A stretch of DNA of 64,000 bases from Algoriphagus antarcticus (lineage in GTDB: Bacteria; Bacteroidota; Bacteroidia; Cytophagales; Cyclobacteriaceae). Made by a program: the position numbers and the translations under genes. The stretch lies in NCBI RefSeq assembly GCF_002150685.1, contig NZ_MSSW01000001.1, positions 207,346-271,345 of the forward strand. Direction: 5' to 3'. Numbering within the stretch: position 1 is the first letter of the stretch; each line of letters starts with the position of its first letter. The notes under the pieces were generated by a model, which saw nothing but the letters and a program-made list of their open reading frames with translations, made no database searches and was not told the DNA's origin. Shown here piece by piece: positions 8,375 through 17,084 of this stretch.

Positions 8375-8622
8375 AATCAAATAGGTAAACTGTATCATCA
8401 GAAATAGCAAAATTAGTTATGACTCTTGCTCCTCCTGACTTACCTTTTCCTTTTGAAGCAATTGACAATCTGATTTTATAGCAGTTCTCAAATAGGGGAG
8501 TTCCTTCAGTAAGGAGTATTTCAAGTCTTTCTATCAGCTTAATTCAGATCTGAGAGAATGATATTTCTTAAGAAAATTTTCAAGCTCTTTCTCAAATTAA
8601 GGCACAGATTTGACTAGATAGG
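8375..8622 (-). pseudogene. RelE-like toxin remnant (frameshifted, truncated)
   Basis: On the minus strand three frames join in order: NFDLSSQICALI, then EKELENFLKKYHSLRSELS, then LIERLEILLTEGTPL continuing through CYKIRLSIASKGKGKSGGAR and VITNFAISDDTVYLFDYNKN. The last block is the hallmark of a Bacteroidetes RelE-like toxin family (KIRxxIASKGKGKSGGARVI). At least two frameshifts (near 8539 and near 8597) and a stop make it inactive, and the C-terminus is lost where it meets the fumC terminator. An antitoxin remnant lies directly upstream. Assignment comes from reading frames by eye. Confidence 0.75.
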
Positions 8623-8709
8623 TCAAAGTTCATCAATTCAATCCCGAGCATCTTTTGCTTTCAATTTGCCTGCTTTTAATTCGAGCATTTCCTTGTAGCC
8701 CATTCTCAT
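8623..8709 (-). pseudogene. antitoxin C-terminal remnant
   Basis: An ATG at 8709 opens a short frame ending KAGKLKAKDARD, a premature TGA, then IDEL and a second stop. KxGKLKAKDA followed by a short acidic helix is the usual C-terminus of the antitoxin paired with the toxin family found immediately downstream. The N-terminal part of the antitoxin is missing. Together with 8375-8622 this is a dead TA locus. Confidence 0.6.
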
Positions 8710-8742
8710 CTTATATATGATTAGCGAATCGCTTCAAACCAA

Positions 8743-8774
8743 AAAATGGCTCCGATAGATAAAGGAGCCATTTT
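8743..8774 (-). terminator. terminator of the dicarboxylate symporter gene
   Basis: An 11-bp stem (AAAATGGCTCC / GGAGCCATTTT) about 20 nt after the stop of the minus-strand symporter gene, followed by a T run on that strand. Its flanks and outer stem (AAACCAAAAA, TGGC) resemble those of the fumC terminator on the other side of the TA remnant. Confidence 0.8.
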
Positions 8775-8794
8775 ATTTATACTTCTATTTTTTA

Positions 8795-10120
8795 TTAATT
8801 CGGAGTCAGCGGATTTGACTTTCGTATCAATCCATCTGGCAATTCGCCCTCAGTACTTGCTACGATGGTACAAACTGTGGCGTCACCCGTGACATTTACT
8901 ACGGTTCGGAACATGTCCAATATCCTATCTGGAGCGATAATCAACGCGATACCCGCAGCAGGGACACCAATCGATTCCAAGACGATAATCAGCATAATCA
9001 ACCCGGCACCTGGAACACCAGCTGATCCAATGGAAGCTAGTGTTGCTGTCAAGACAATCATCAGTTGCTGTGTCAAGCTCAACTCCATACCTAAAGCCTG
9101 AGCGATAAACACCGCTGCTACGCCTTGGTAAAGACTTGTCCCATCCATATTAACAGTAGCGCCTAAAGGCAATACAAAACTCGAAATTTCTTCAGAAACA
9201 CCTAATTCTTCCTCCACTTGCTTCATCGTCACTGGAAGCGTAGCAGAACTCGAACTAGTTGAGAATGCTAGCAATTGAGCTGGTCGTATTGCTTTGAAAA
9301 AATCCTTGTATTTGACTTTTGTGAAAGCCATCAAGATCAATGGGTAAACGACCAATATCATGGTAAAGAGCCCGCCCAAAACCACCAAACTGTATTTCAA
9401 CAAAGCCATCAAAAGCTGAACAGCAGAATCTGGATTATCTCCTGCAATCTCAACAATCAAGGATGCCATCAGAGCAAAAACCCCGATAGGTGCTATCATC
9501 ATGATGTAATTAACGATCTGAATAATGACCTCATTCAGCCCGTCGAAAAACGCGATCACTGGCGCAGCCTTACTTTTTTGCACTTGCAAAAGGGCAATAC
9601 CTATAAGAATAGCGAAGAAAACCACTTGCAGCATAGCTGCATTATCCGTAGTGGCTCTAAATACATTGTCAGGAACAATATCCACCAATGGTTGTAGCGG
9701 GCTTTGCTTTTGTAATTCTGCTGCCTGTCCAACTCGGGAGCCAGCATCACCTTCGTACAGGCTCATCAAACTCTCACGCGTTTCGGGAGGTAAACTTTTG
9801 CCTGGCTGGAATACATTCACAAGCACCAAGCCTATCGTCACTGCCAAAACAGTTGTAACCAAATAGGTACCAATAGTTTTTCCACCAATCCTGCTCAATT
9901 TGGAAACATCTCCCAAATTTGAAACCCCAACAATCAAAGATGCCAGTACCAAAGGCACGGCAATCATTTTAAGAGCATTTATAAAAATCGTACCGAATGG
10001 TTTGATATAATCTAAGGTGAAGGAATTGGGAATGGAAGTCTTAATGACTACTAAGCCAAAAATCAACCCCAGAACAAGTCCGATGATAATTTGGGTATGT
10101 AAGGGTATCTTTTTAAACAT
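8795..10120 (-). CDS. dicarboxylate/amino acid:cation symporter (DAACS family)
   Basis: 441 residues with about eight membrane helices and two re-entrant loops. The two family signatures are clear: the Ser-rich hairpin FSTSSSSATLPVTM and the cation-coupled motif GATVNMDGTSLYQG. It takes up C4-dicarboxylates or glutamate/aspartate with H+ or Na+; the substrate cannot be told from sequence by eye. It is the last gene of a BatD-aroC-symporter group, 11 nt after aroC, and ends at a strong terminator. Confidence 0.9.
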   Translation of the reverse strand: MFKKIPLHTQIIIGLVLGLIFGLVVIKTSIPNSFTLDYIKPFGTIFINALKMIAVPLVLASLIVGVSNLGDVSKLSRIGGKTIGTYLVTTVLAVTIGLVLVNVFQPGKSLPPETRESLMSLYEGDAGSRVGQAAELQKQSPLQPLVDIVPDNVFRATTDNAAMLQVVFFAILIGIALLQVQKSKAAPVIAFFDGLNEVIIQIVNYIMMIAPIGVFALMASLIVEIAGDNPDSAVQLLMALLKYSLVVLGGLFTMILVVYPLILMAFTKVKYKDFFKAIRPAQLLAFSTSSSSATLPVTMKQVEEELGVSEEISSFVLPLGATVNMDGTSLYQGVAAVFIAQALGMELSLTQQLMIVLTATLASIGSAGVPGAGLIMLIIVLESIGVPAAGIALIIAPDRILDMFRTVVNVTGDATVCTIVASTEGELPDGLIRKSNPLTPN

Positions 10121-10131
10121 ATATATCTGGG

Positions 10132-11217
10132 TTAGAAGTCCTGCAGTTTATTGCTTTTTGACAACAAAATATAATCAGCTATGACCAAGGCCGCCATGGC
10201 TTCCACGATCGGGACAGCTCTAGGCACCACGCATGGATCGTGACGACCTTTTCCTGAAACCACGACAGTTTCGCCAGCTTCATTCACTGAATCCTGATCT
10301 GTCATTATGGTAGCGACTGGTTTGAAGGCGACATTGAAATAAATATCTTCTCCGTTGGATATTCCGCCTTGAATTCCTCCGGAATGGTTGGTAAGCGTTC
10401 GAACTTTCTCACCTACTTGAACAAATGTATCATTATGGGCAGAACCACGCATTTTCACACCTTCGAAACCACTTCCGTACTCAAAACCTTTCACTGCATT
10501 GATGCTTAGCATGGCTTTACCAAGCTCGGCATGTAATCTATCAAATACAGGTTCTCCTATTCCTACAGGAGTATTTTTGATCACACAGCTGACTACCCCA
10601 CCAATTGTATCCCGATCTTTTCTAACCGAATCTATCAATTCTATCATTTCCTCAGCAATTGCTGGATCAGGACATCTCACAATGTTCTCTTCAGCCATAG
10701 CAAGATCTAATTCAGTATAACTTTTACCCAACTTCAAATCACCTACCTGAGACACATAGGCTTGAATGCTGATTCCTTTTGTTTCTAAAAGCTGTTTTGC
10801 GATAGCTCCAGCCACTACCCGAGCGGCTGTTTCTCTTGCAGAACTTCTGCCTCCTCCGCGATAATCTCTTAGTCCGTATTTTTCGAAATAGGTGAAATCA
10901 GCATGTGATGGGCGAAATTTGTCTGAGATATGAGAGTAATCTTTACTTTTTTGATCAGAATTATTGATCACAATCCCGATCGGGGTGCCGGTGGTTACTC
11001 CTTCGAAAACCCCTGATTTGATCTCAAATTCATCTTCTTCCTTGCGCTGTGTGGTAATTTTGGACTGCCCTGGCTTCCTTCGCTGCATCTCTGCAATAAG
11101 TTTAGCCTCATCTATTTTCAGTCCTGCTGGGCATCCTTCGATGATTACCCCTAGAGCCAATCCATGTGATTCACCATAGGTGGTGATCTTGAATAGCTTT
11201 CCAAATGAATTGCCCAT
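10132..11217 (-). CDS. aroC: chorismate synthase
   Basis: 361 residues, the final shikimate-pathway enzyme (EPSP to chorismate, needs reduced FMN). Signatures: TYGESHG at 13-19 with the catalytic His18, and [20 protein letters not shown]. Its ATG overlaps the stop of the BatD-like gene by one base (TAATG), so translational coupling is likely. Confidence 0.96.
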   Translation of the reverse strand: MGNSFGKLFKITTYGESHGLALGVIIEGCPAGLKIDEAKLIAEMQRRKPGQSKITTQRKEEDEFEIKSGVFEGVTTGTPIGIVINNSDQKSKDYSHISDKFRPSHADFTYFEKYGLRDYRGGGRSSARETAARVVAGAIAKQLLETKGISIQAYVSQVGDLKLGKSYTELDLAMAEENIVRCPDPAIAEEMIELIDSVRKDRDTIGGVVSCVIKNTPVGIGEPVFDRLHAELGKAMLSINAVKGFEYGSGFEGVKMRGSAHNDTFVQVGEKVRTLTNHSGGIQGGISNGEDIYFNVAFKPVATIMTDQDSVNEAGETVVVSGKGRHDPCVVPRAVPIVEAMAALVIADYILLSKSNKLQDF

Positions 11218-12665
11218 TATCTCTTTCTAATTATCAATACGGCCAGCATTGCCACTGCGATGAGTAGCAAAACGTTGATTGCGACCGTAAAATAGTATTT
11301 ATATTTCTCGTTTAAAAACCGATTGTCTTCAGTAGAAATACGATCGTATAACCCGCCTAAACGCTGACTGGAAATCGCCTGATTCACCTTACTTTCACCG
11401 GCCACAGTAATTTTCGCCTGTGGTCTCAAGGTATCATATACAGCACGCTCCGGGTCAAAATAAACCCATTCAAAATTCTTCCCAAGATCTACCACACCTG
11501 CCTCATTGATAGTGATATAATAATTGAACTCCTTGATTCCCGACACCCTGCCGTAGCCACGATTGATCTGCTGTCGGACGTTGGGATCATAGGTGTTCAA
11601 ATTGGCAACAGGAAGTCTTTTGGGGGCTGAGACCGCATTTATATTACCTACGCCGCTTATGCCGAAGTTGTAGTCAAAACCCTGACCTGTTTCTACTTCA
11701 ATAGTTGTGATGTTTTCTCTAATCTGAAACTGCCCCACACTCACCTCATTTTTCAAAGGATGTGGAGGAAGCGGCTTGACCTTTATCGTTTTTGGATTGG
11801 AATAAAAGGTCTTGAAATCCTCCTGTCTATTAGCTCCAAAGAACGTTGGGTTTTTGGCAATTTTATATTTGATCATCTCCCACGGGATTCTTGGGATGAC
11901 TATTTCACCTTCGGAAAAAGGGAAAAATGTAGCCTCATACACCTTGAATTTTGTCCATCTTTTGCCATTAATGGTAACTTGCTCGGGATCAATATTGCTA
12001 ATGTTGAAGTTTTCTTCCCATGCATTTGTAGGCTTTATTTTCTTCAAAATATCATCTAACTGCCTGCCTGGCTCATGAAAATTAAAGGGAGCCTGATTCG
12101 ATTCAGACATGTAAAAAGCCAAACTCAAATTGAATCCTTCACCCTGATAAATCTCTTCTTTATCCACAGATACGGAGAAAAAAGCATCATCTTCCATCTC
12201 TACATATTCTGGATCTTCCACAGCTGATCGCCCAAAGAAATCTGCAAAAGGATCAGAAGCTGAACCACTTCCACTAGTGGTACTAGCCGCGTCTCCCACA
12301 GTGATCTTTTTTCCGCTCGAAGAATAGGCTTGTCCGTTAATCGTAAGCTCAAAAGATGGCAAAGTAAACTCTCCTTTTCTGCTCGGCTTATAATATTGTA
12401 TGATGCTATTGGAACTGCTCATCTGACCATTGATAAGATTCATCGAGGACGATTGAGAGATTCCTTGTTTCTGAAAACTTGGGATCTCTGGAAATTGATC
12501 ATAGGATTTGATTTTTTCGTTGCTGAGCGTTACCTTAATGGTGAAAGTTTCATTCAAACCGATCTCAGCAGGACCAAGCTCAATTTGAACATCCTGAGCT
12601 ATGGCCAATCCTGAAAATAGGAAGAGGCCACATACGAAAATGAATCGGGCAAGCGTTTTAATCAT
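11217..12665 (-). CDS. batD: BatD family protein
   Basis: 482 residues. The signal peptide ([17 protein letters not shown]) is followed by a beta-rich periplasmic region starting [20 protein letters not shown], typical of BatD. One transmembrane helix lies near the C-terminus ([18 protein letters not shown]) with a short basic tail. BatD belongs to the Bacteroides aerotolerance group, but no other bat gene is present here; instead it is coupled to aroC. Its role (envelope or oxidative stress) is inferred from the family. Confidence 0.85.
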   Translation of the reverse strand: MIKTLARFIFVCGLFLFSGLAIAQDVQIELGPAEIGLNETFTIKVTLSNEKIKSYDQFPEIPSFQKQGISQSSSMNLINGQMSSSNSIIQYYKPSRKGEFTLPSFELTINGQAYSSSGKKITVGDAASTTSGSGSASDPFADFFGRSAVEDPEYVEMEDDAFFSVSVDKEEIYQGEGFNLSLAFYMSESNQAPFNFHEPGRQLDDILKKIKPTNAWEENFNISNIDPEQVTINGKRWTKFKVYEATFFPFSEGEIVIPRIPWEMIKYKIAKNPTFFGANRQEDFKTFYSNPKTIKVKPLPPHPLKNEVSVGQFQIRENITTIEVETGQGFDYNFGISGVGNINAVSAPKRLPVANLNTYDPNVRQQINRGYGRVSGIKEFNYYITINEAGVVDLGKNFEWVYFDPERAVYDTLRPQAKITVAGESKVNQAISSQRLGGLYDRISTEDNRFLNEKYKYYFTVAINVLLLIAVAMLAVLIIRKR

Positions 12666-12778
12666 GGTTGCGAAAATAGGGAATTTTCTACTCTTTGATT
12701 TCTAAAATAACGCAACATATAGAGAAATGCCTCCGTATTAAAACTTAAAATCAGTTAAAACCCTAAACTCTTTAGACT

Positions 12779-12973
12779 ATGATAGAATATGTGAAGACTA
12801 TCTTACAAAAGGTCAGCTTTTCAAATTATTTGTTTGAACGTGAGCTGAGAAAAGGACTAAGGCTAATTTCACCCACAGAAATTCAGGAATTCAAAGACTG
12901 GTGTTACCTGATGTTTGGTAAAATTCACAAGGTCATTCTCAATAGATATTTCGAGCCAGCACAAGCATTTTAA
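12779..12973 (+). CDS. small conserved-looking hypothetical protein
   Basis: 64 residues (start MIEYVKTILQKVSF), basic, mostly helical by composition, with a central ISPTEIQEFKDWCYLMFG segment. No signal or membrane helix. It is followed within 4 nt by a strong terminator, which supports it as a real transcribed unit. I recall short proteins of this type in Cytophagales but cannot name a function. Confidence 0.65.
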   Translation: MIEYVKTILQKVSFSNYLFERELRKGLRLISPTEIQEFKDWCYLMFGKIHKVILNRYFEPAQAF

Positions 12974-12976
12974 AAC

Positions 12977-13009
12977 AAAAGCCCCGACCAAAATTGGAAC
13001 GGGGCTTTT
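12977..13009 (+). terminator. bidirectional terminator
   Basis: Arms AAAAGCCCC (12977-12985) and GGGGCTTTT (13001-13009) with T runs on both strands. It can end transcription of the small protein on the plus strand and of the ammonium transporter operon on the minus strand. Confidence 0.88.
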
Positions 13010-13037
13010 TTAATTCATGGTAGCTGTTTACCTATAA

Positions 13038-14267
13038 TTAATCTTTTGTCGCAAAATCAGGATAGGCACGCATACTATGCTCATTGATATCTAAACCTTC
13101 CGTTTCTTCTGCTTCATCTACTCGGATTCCGACAGTCTTTTTCATGACAAAGAATATCACTCCGGCAAAAACAACGCAAAATGCTCCAACTGAAGCAATC
13201 CCAATCAGCTGAGAGACCAACTGGCTTACACCAGCCAAATCACCGAAGATGCCAACCGCCAAAGTACCCCAAATACCACCAACAAGGTGAACTGAAATCG
13301 CCCCTACTGGATCATCCACTTTGATTTTATCGAAGAAAACGACTGCAAATACGATCAAGCCACCACCTATCAAACCAATGATGATCGAAGAATTAACTCC
13401 CATCTGATCAGCTCCAGCAGTGATTCCTACTAGGCCAGCCAGAATTCCGTTCAATACCATGGTAATATCGTATGTTTTAAACATCAAATAGGAAACAATC
13501 AATGCTCCGAAAGCACCAGCAGCGGCAGCCATCGAAGTAGTCACAAAAACTTTGGAGACCAATCCCGGATCGGCACTCAGTACTGATCCACCGTTGAATC
13601 CAAACCATCCAAACCACAATAAGAAGACCCCAAGAGTAGCTAACGGAATACTATGCCCCGGAATCGCAGTCATTCCTCTCGACGTATATTTTCCGATTCT
13701 AGGCCCTAAAAGTGCAGCACCTATCAAAGCCCCCCATCCACCTACAGAGTGAACAATAGTAGATCCTGCGAAGTCATAAAATGGCGTTTCCAGTGTGTTT
13801 AGGAATCCACCACCCCATTTCCACATTCCTACAATAGGGTAACAAATACCAACATATAGAAACGAGAAAAAGATAAACGGCCCGAGCTTCACTCGCTCAG
13901 CCACGGCTCCGGACACAATAGTCGCTGCTGTAGCCGCAAACATTGCCTGAAATATAAAATCTGTAAAGTAGGTATAACCTGCATTGTAATTACTTGTATC
14001 CCAACCTTCCGGGAGTGTAAGTCCAAACCCTGCGAATCCAAAGAATGAACCTGCATATTCTGCTCCAGGGTACATTAAATTGAATCCAACAAAGGCATAA
14101 GTCAAAAGGCCAATTGCAGGGATAATCGTGTTTTTAAACAAGATATTAATAGTGTTTTTGGAGCGTGTAAGCCCAGCTTCCAAGCTGGCAAAGCCCAGGT
14201 GCATGATGAAGACCATGGTAGTGGCGATCATCATCCATAAATTATTGACAGTAAATAAGTCTTGCAT
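13038..14267 (-). CDS. amt: ammonium transporter
   Basis: 409 residues with eleven predicted membrane helices, the usual Amt length. Family motifs include the N-terminal MHLGFASLEAGLTRSKN, SVGGWGALIGAALLGPR and DDPVGAISVHLVGGIWGTLA, with the paired pore histidine region in the last. It conducts ammonium across the inner membrane. It is downstream of a PII gene with 35 nt between, the classic glnK-amt arrangement, so PII probably gates the channel. Confidence 0.95.
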   Translation of the reverse strand: MQDLFTVNNLWMMIATTMVFIMHLGFASLEAGLTRSKNTINILFKNTIIPAIGLLTYAFVGFNLMYPGAEYAGSFFGFAGFGLTLPEGWDTSNYNAGYTYFTDFIFQAMFAATAATIVSGAVAERVKLGPFIFFSFLYVGICYPIVGMWKWGGGFLNTLETPFYDFAGSTIVHSVGGWGALIGAALLGPRIGKYTSRGMTAIPGHSIPLATLGVFLLWFGWFGFNGGSVLSADPGLVSKVFVTTSMAAAAGAFGALIVSYLMFKTYDITMVLNGILAGLVGITAGADQMGVNSSIIIGLIGGGLIVFAVVFFDKIKVDDPVGAISVHLVGGIWGTLAVGIFGDLAGVSQLVSQLIGIASVGAFCVVFAGVIFFVMKKTVGIRVDEAEETEGLDINEHSMRAYPDFATKD

Positions 14268-14302
14268 TTGATAAAATAGGTTCGGTGAGTAAATGAATAA
14301 GA

Positions 14303-14641
14303 TTAAAGTGCTTGCTCTCCTTTATCGCTGTTTCTAATGCGATAAGCGTCCAGCACGTCGTAAACGAAGATTTTTCCGTCACCAACCTGACCTGTTTTCC
14401 CTTCGGCCAGAATGCAGTTGATCACTGGCTCAACTAATTCTTCGACTGTAATTATTTCAATCTTAGTTCTAGGAATGTATGCAGGCTCATAGGGCACACC
14501 ACGGTACATTTCAAGCCTGGCATGCTCCAGGCCCATTCCCTTTACTTCATAAAAAGTGAGGAATTTCACTCCAAGCCCTGCCACACAGCTGTGGATCTGG
14601 TCAAAGCGGGAAGTCCTAATAATCGCTTCAATTTTTTTCAT
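14303..14641 (-). CDS. glnK: P-II family nitrogen regulator (GlnK-like)
   Basis: 112 residues starting MKKIEAIIRTSRFD. The frame is open 13 codons further up, but only this start gives the standard PII length and puts the T-loop tyrosine exactly at position 51 (MYRGVPY), the residue uridylylated in enterobacterial PII. The C-terminal GKIFVYDVLDAYRIRN contains the ATP-contacting region. It senses ATP/ADP and 2-oxoglutarate and regulates Amt, whose gene follows. Whether Tyr51 is modified here is unknown. Confidence 0.93.
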   Translation of the reverse strand: MKKIEAIIRTSRFDQIHSCVAGLGVKFLTFYEVKGMGLEHARLEMYRGVPYEPAYIPRTKIEIITVEELVEPVINCILAEGKTGQVGDGKIFVYDVLDAYRIRNSDKGEQAL

Positions 14642-14890
14642 TTTTTCAATGGGTCTAATGGTTTTTTGAGATAATGGCATAAAACTAAACAGAAAATTAA
14701 ATTAAATTCATATTGAGGATAATTTTTTACCGTACATACTCACATTTTATTGCCTAAAAATGAATAGTAGGTTTAGAAAGTACCCTAGTGGGATAAAAAC
14801 TTTCTACTAAAACTCAAATTATGACTTATTTAAAACCCAATCACATTTTATAAATCAAGGAGAATCTCTTGCCTCCTTGACATAAAAACT

Positions 14891-14898
14891 TAATTTTG
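14891..14898 (+). promoter_or_regulatory. Bacteroidetes-type -7 box (TAATTTTG)
   Basis: TAATTTTG fits the TAnnTTTG consensus of the Bacteroidetes primary sigma factor and lies 22 nt before the start codon of the nucleotidyltransferase gene. A convincing TTTG -33 element is not seen at the usual spacing. Confidence 0.4.
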
Positions 14899-14920
14899 CC
14901 AACGTTTTAAGAACCTATAT

Positions 14921-15826
14921 ATGAACCAGAAACCAACCTTACTTATACTTGCAGCAGGAATGGGAAGCCGATATGGCGGCAATAAGCAAATCGATGGATT
15001 TGGCCCAAACGGGGAGACCATTCTTGAATACTCTATTTTTGATGCCATCAGGGCTGGATTTGGCAAAGTCGTTTTTATCGTGCGGGAAGAAATTCTCGAC
15101 TTAGCCAAAGAAATCTTCCTCCCAAAATTTGAAGGCAAAATCGAAGTTGATTTTGTTATCCAATCGCTGGACAGCTTTGTGCCTGCAGAATTGAAGCAGG
15201 CAGATCGAAAGAAGCCATTCGGTACTGCACATGCTGTGCTTTGTGCAAAGGATGTGATCAAAGAGCCCTTCGCAGTGATCAATGCAGATGATTTCTATGG
15301 AAAAGAAGCATTTGATGCGATCGGAAAATTTCTAACTACTGAGGTGAAGCCTGACCTTCATGCGATGGTAGGCTATGCGATCAAGAATGTACTTTCTGAA
15401 AATGGCACCGTAAGCCGCGGCGTATGCGAAACCAATGAAAAGGGTCATCTGATCGGAATGATTGAAAGAACTTCTATCGCCCGTGAGGATGGGAAAATCC
15501 TAAGTAAAGCCGAAGGTGAAGTTTTGGAAATAGCAGAAAACACACCAGTAAGCATGAACTTCTGGGGCTTTCATCCGGATGTATTTGCTGATATAGAGAA
15601 AATGTGGAATACTTTTCTTCCGGCAAACCTCGACAATCTTAAGTCTGAATTCTTCATCCCAACTGTCGCTAATAATCTTATTCAAGCCAATGAAGCGGCA
15701 TTTGATATCTTGGAAGGTGGAAAAGTTTGGTTTGGTGTCACCTACACCGAGGACAAACCCGTGGTGATAACTTCACTGAAAAAACTGCATGAGGCTGGAG
15801 AATATCCAGCAGATCTATGGAAATAA
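14921..15826 (+). CDS. sugar-phosphate nucleotidyltransferase family protein
   Basis: 301 residues with a Rossmann-like NTP-transferase fold: LLILAAGMGSRYGGNKQID at the N-terminus is a variant of the GxGTRL nucleotide-binding loop, followed by PNGETILEYSIFDA and the metal-binding AVINADDFYG. It probably activates a sugar phosphate with a nucleotide, but the conserved substrate Lys context differs from GlmU/RmlA and the product is unknown. Its last 22 codons and terminator recur in diverged form at 16620-16711 on the far side of the HigBA module. Confidence 0.82.
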   Translation: MNQKPTLLILAAGMGSRYGGNKQIDGFGPNGETILEYSIFDAIRAGFGKVVFIVREEILDLAKEIFLPKFEGKIEVDFVIQSLDSFVPAELKQADRKKPFGTAHAVLCAKDVIKEPFAVINADDFYGKEAFDAIGKFLTTEVKPDLHAMVGYAIKNVLSENGTVSRGVCETNEKGHLIGMIERTSIAREDGKILSKAEGEVLEIAENTPVSMNFWGFHPDVFADIEKMWNTFLPANLDNLKSEFFIPTVANNLIQANEAAFDILEGGKVWFGVTYTEDKPVVITSLKKLHEAGEYPADLWK

Positions 15827-15829
15827 GAT

Positions 15830-15854
15830 AAAGGAGCTTCGGCTCCTTTTTTTA
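15830..15854 (+). terminator. terminator with UUCG loop
   Basis: Arms AAAGGAGC (15830-15837) and GCTCCTTT (15842-15849) around a TTCG tetraloop, then a T run. A diverged copy with the same TTCG loop lies at 16687-16710. Confidence 0.9.
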
Positions 15855-15911
15855 TGTCTTGGTATTTATAAGGGCTTTTTTTTAGACTATAAAAAAATTT
15901 AGTACACATGA

Positions 15912-15942
15912 TACCAATTTGGTAACCATTATTCTATCTTTG
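15912..15942 (+). promoter_or_regulatory. putative higBA promoter and operator
   Basis: A perfect palindrome TACCAATTTGGTA (15912-15924) lies just upstream of a TATCTTTG -7 box (15935-15942), which itself ends 5 nt before the higB start. This leaves a very short leader. The palindrome is well placed for autorepression by the HTH antitoxin HigA, as is usual for type II TA operons. Confidence 0.5.
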
Positions 15943-15947
15943 GTGTT

Positions 15948-16265
15948 ATGAGAGTCATTGCTGTGAAAACGCTTAAAAACTGGAGCGAATCGTACCCAAA
16001 AGCTAGACAGTCCTTGCTTTCATGGTATGAAGAAGTGAGTTCAGCAGATTGGCAGAGTCCAAATATCCTGAAATCTCAATTCAGAAATGTTTCTATATTC
16101 TCAAATAAACGAGTGATCTTCAATATTCACGGTAATAGTTTTCGATTAATCGTTGACATTGAATACCGGCTAAAAATCGTCTTTATCGTGTGGTTTGGAA
16201 CACATAAGGAATACGATAAAATCGATGCTAAAATAATCAGCTATGTTAAAACCAATAAAAACTAA
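15948..16265 (+). CDS. higB: HigB family mRNA-interferase toxin
   Basis: 105 residues starting MRVIAVKTLKNWSESYPKAR. The pattern KxxLxxWYxEVxxADWxxPxxIKxxF and the C-terminal VDIEYRLKIVFIVWFGTHKEYDKID match the HigB toxin family (PF09907 type), which cleaves ribosome-bound mRNA. As in this family, the toxin gene comes first and overlaps the antitoxin gene by 23 nt. The frame is intact. The module lies between the 3' end of the nucleotidyltransferase gene and a diverged copy of that 3' end. Confidence 0.9.
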   Translation: MRVIAVKTLKNWSESYPKARQSLLSWYEEVSSADWQSPNILKSQFRNVSIFSNKRVIFNIHGNSFRLIVDIEYRLKIVFIVWFGTHKEYDKIDAKIISYVKTNKN

Positions 16266-16602
16266 CGAAGCATACGAAATGGCGCTTGATCGTGCGTACG
16301 ACTTGATACAACAAGAGTTGGAGCTTGGATCAGAGGCTTCCGATGAATTGGAGGTGCTTTCTTTATTGATCAAAGAATATGAAAATGAAAATTTTTCTAT
16401 TCCAAAACCACACCCAATAGAGGCTATCAAATTTCGCTTGGAACAATCGGGGATTTCTGAGTCAGAACTTACTAAAATCCTAGGGGCTAGATCTAGAAAA
16501 TCAGAGATTTTATCTGGGAAAAGAAAATTGAGTCTTTCCATGATCAGAAAATTAAACGAGAAATTAAAAATCCCGGCTTCTGTTTTGATTCAGGAGTATT
16601 GA
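16243..16602 (+). CDS. higA: HigA family antitoxin (HTH)
   Basis: 119 residues: an N-terminal helical region (YEMALDRAYDLIQQ) that likely neutralises HigB, and a C-terminal XRE-type helix-turn-helix (IEAIKFRLEQSGISESELTK, then a recognition helix around KSEILSGKRKLS). It overlaps higB by 23 nt, consistent with coupled translation. It probably binds the palindrome upstream of higB. Confidence 0.9.
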   Translation: MLKPIKTNEAYEMALDRAYDLIQQELELGSEASDELEVLSLLIKEYENENFSIPKPHPIEAIKFRLEQSGISESELTKILGARSRKSEILSGKRKLSLSMIRKLNEKLKIPASVLIQEY

Positions 16603-16619
16603 AGAGTATTGCTTATCAA

Positions 16620-16711
16620 GTGGTGATTGATACACTCAAAAATTGCATGATACTGGAGATCATCAAGCTGATCTATGGAAATAAAGAAAGGGGCTTCGTC
16701 TCCTTTTTTTA
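16620..16711 (+). repeat. diverged second copy of the nucleotidyltransferase gene 3' end and terminator
   Basis: 16620-16684 aligns to 15761-15826, the last 22 codons of the nucleotidyltransferase gene, at about 80% identity (53 of 66 positions) with one base deleted; both end CTATGGAAATAA. The homology continues into a terminator with the same TTCG loop and T run. The copy starts 17 nt after the higA stop. No further upstream part of the gene is present, so it is a 3'-end fragment, not a paralogue. Confidence 0.85.
16687..16710 (+). terminator. hairpin closing the HigBA module
   Basis: A G/C stem with G-U pairs around TTCG followed by seven T residues on the plus strand. On the minus strand it can also serve the lipoprotein gene that ends at 16716, 6 nt away. 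Confidence 0.65.
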
Positions 16712-16715
16712 TGGC

Positions 16716-17084
16716 TCAATTAGAGGTAAAGTCTTTGATTAAGTTGAATTCTGAACCATTCTTAACTACTAGCGAAACTCTAGGGAATTCATCCAAACAT
16801 TTCAAAGGTTGCTCACTATCTTCAATTATTTGAATCGGACTAAATTCTCTAAACTCCAGTTCAATCTTCTTTTTTGAAATTGGATTTATAAGATAAATGA
16901 TATATTTCTGACTTGCCTCATTTACTAAGCTGTCAGTAAAAAACTTCGCATTAGACAAACAACTATGACAACTTAACTCATCATAAATAAGAATAAATCC
17001 TTCATGATCTTCAATTTCTTCGCATTCATTAGAACAACTACTATTTACTAAAATCAAAAACATCAAATACAATATGCGATTCAT
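16716..17084 (-). CDS. small thioredoxin-like (CxxC) lipoprotein
   Basis: 122 residues. The lipoprotein signal MNRILYLMFLILVNSSC puts the lipidated cysteine at residue 17. A CHSC motif follows (DELSCHSCLSNAKFF), then alternating strands and helices (YIIYLINP, FPRVSLVV) suggesting a reduced thioredoxin-like fold. The gene overlaps the end of the propeller lipoprotein gene by 44 nt, so the two are translated together. A redox role in the periplasm or outer membrane, perhaps on the Cys-rich peptide of the same locus, is inference. Confidence 0.6.
   Translation of the reverse strand: MNRILYLMFLILVNSSCSNECEEIEDHEGFILIYDELSCHSCLSNAKFFTDSLVNEASQKYIIYLINPISKKKIELEFREFSPIQIIEDSEQPLKCLDEFPRVSLVVKNGSEFNLIKDFTSN

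Noticed and set aside
9275..9697. 140-codon plus-strand frame
   Set aside because: Antisense shadow of the dicarboxylate symporter gene; His/Gln-rich translation typical of antisense frames.
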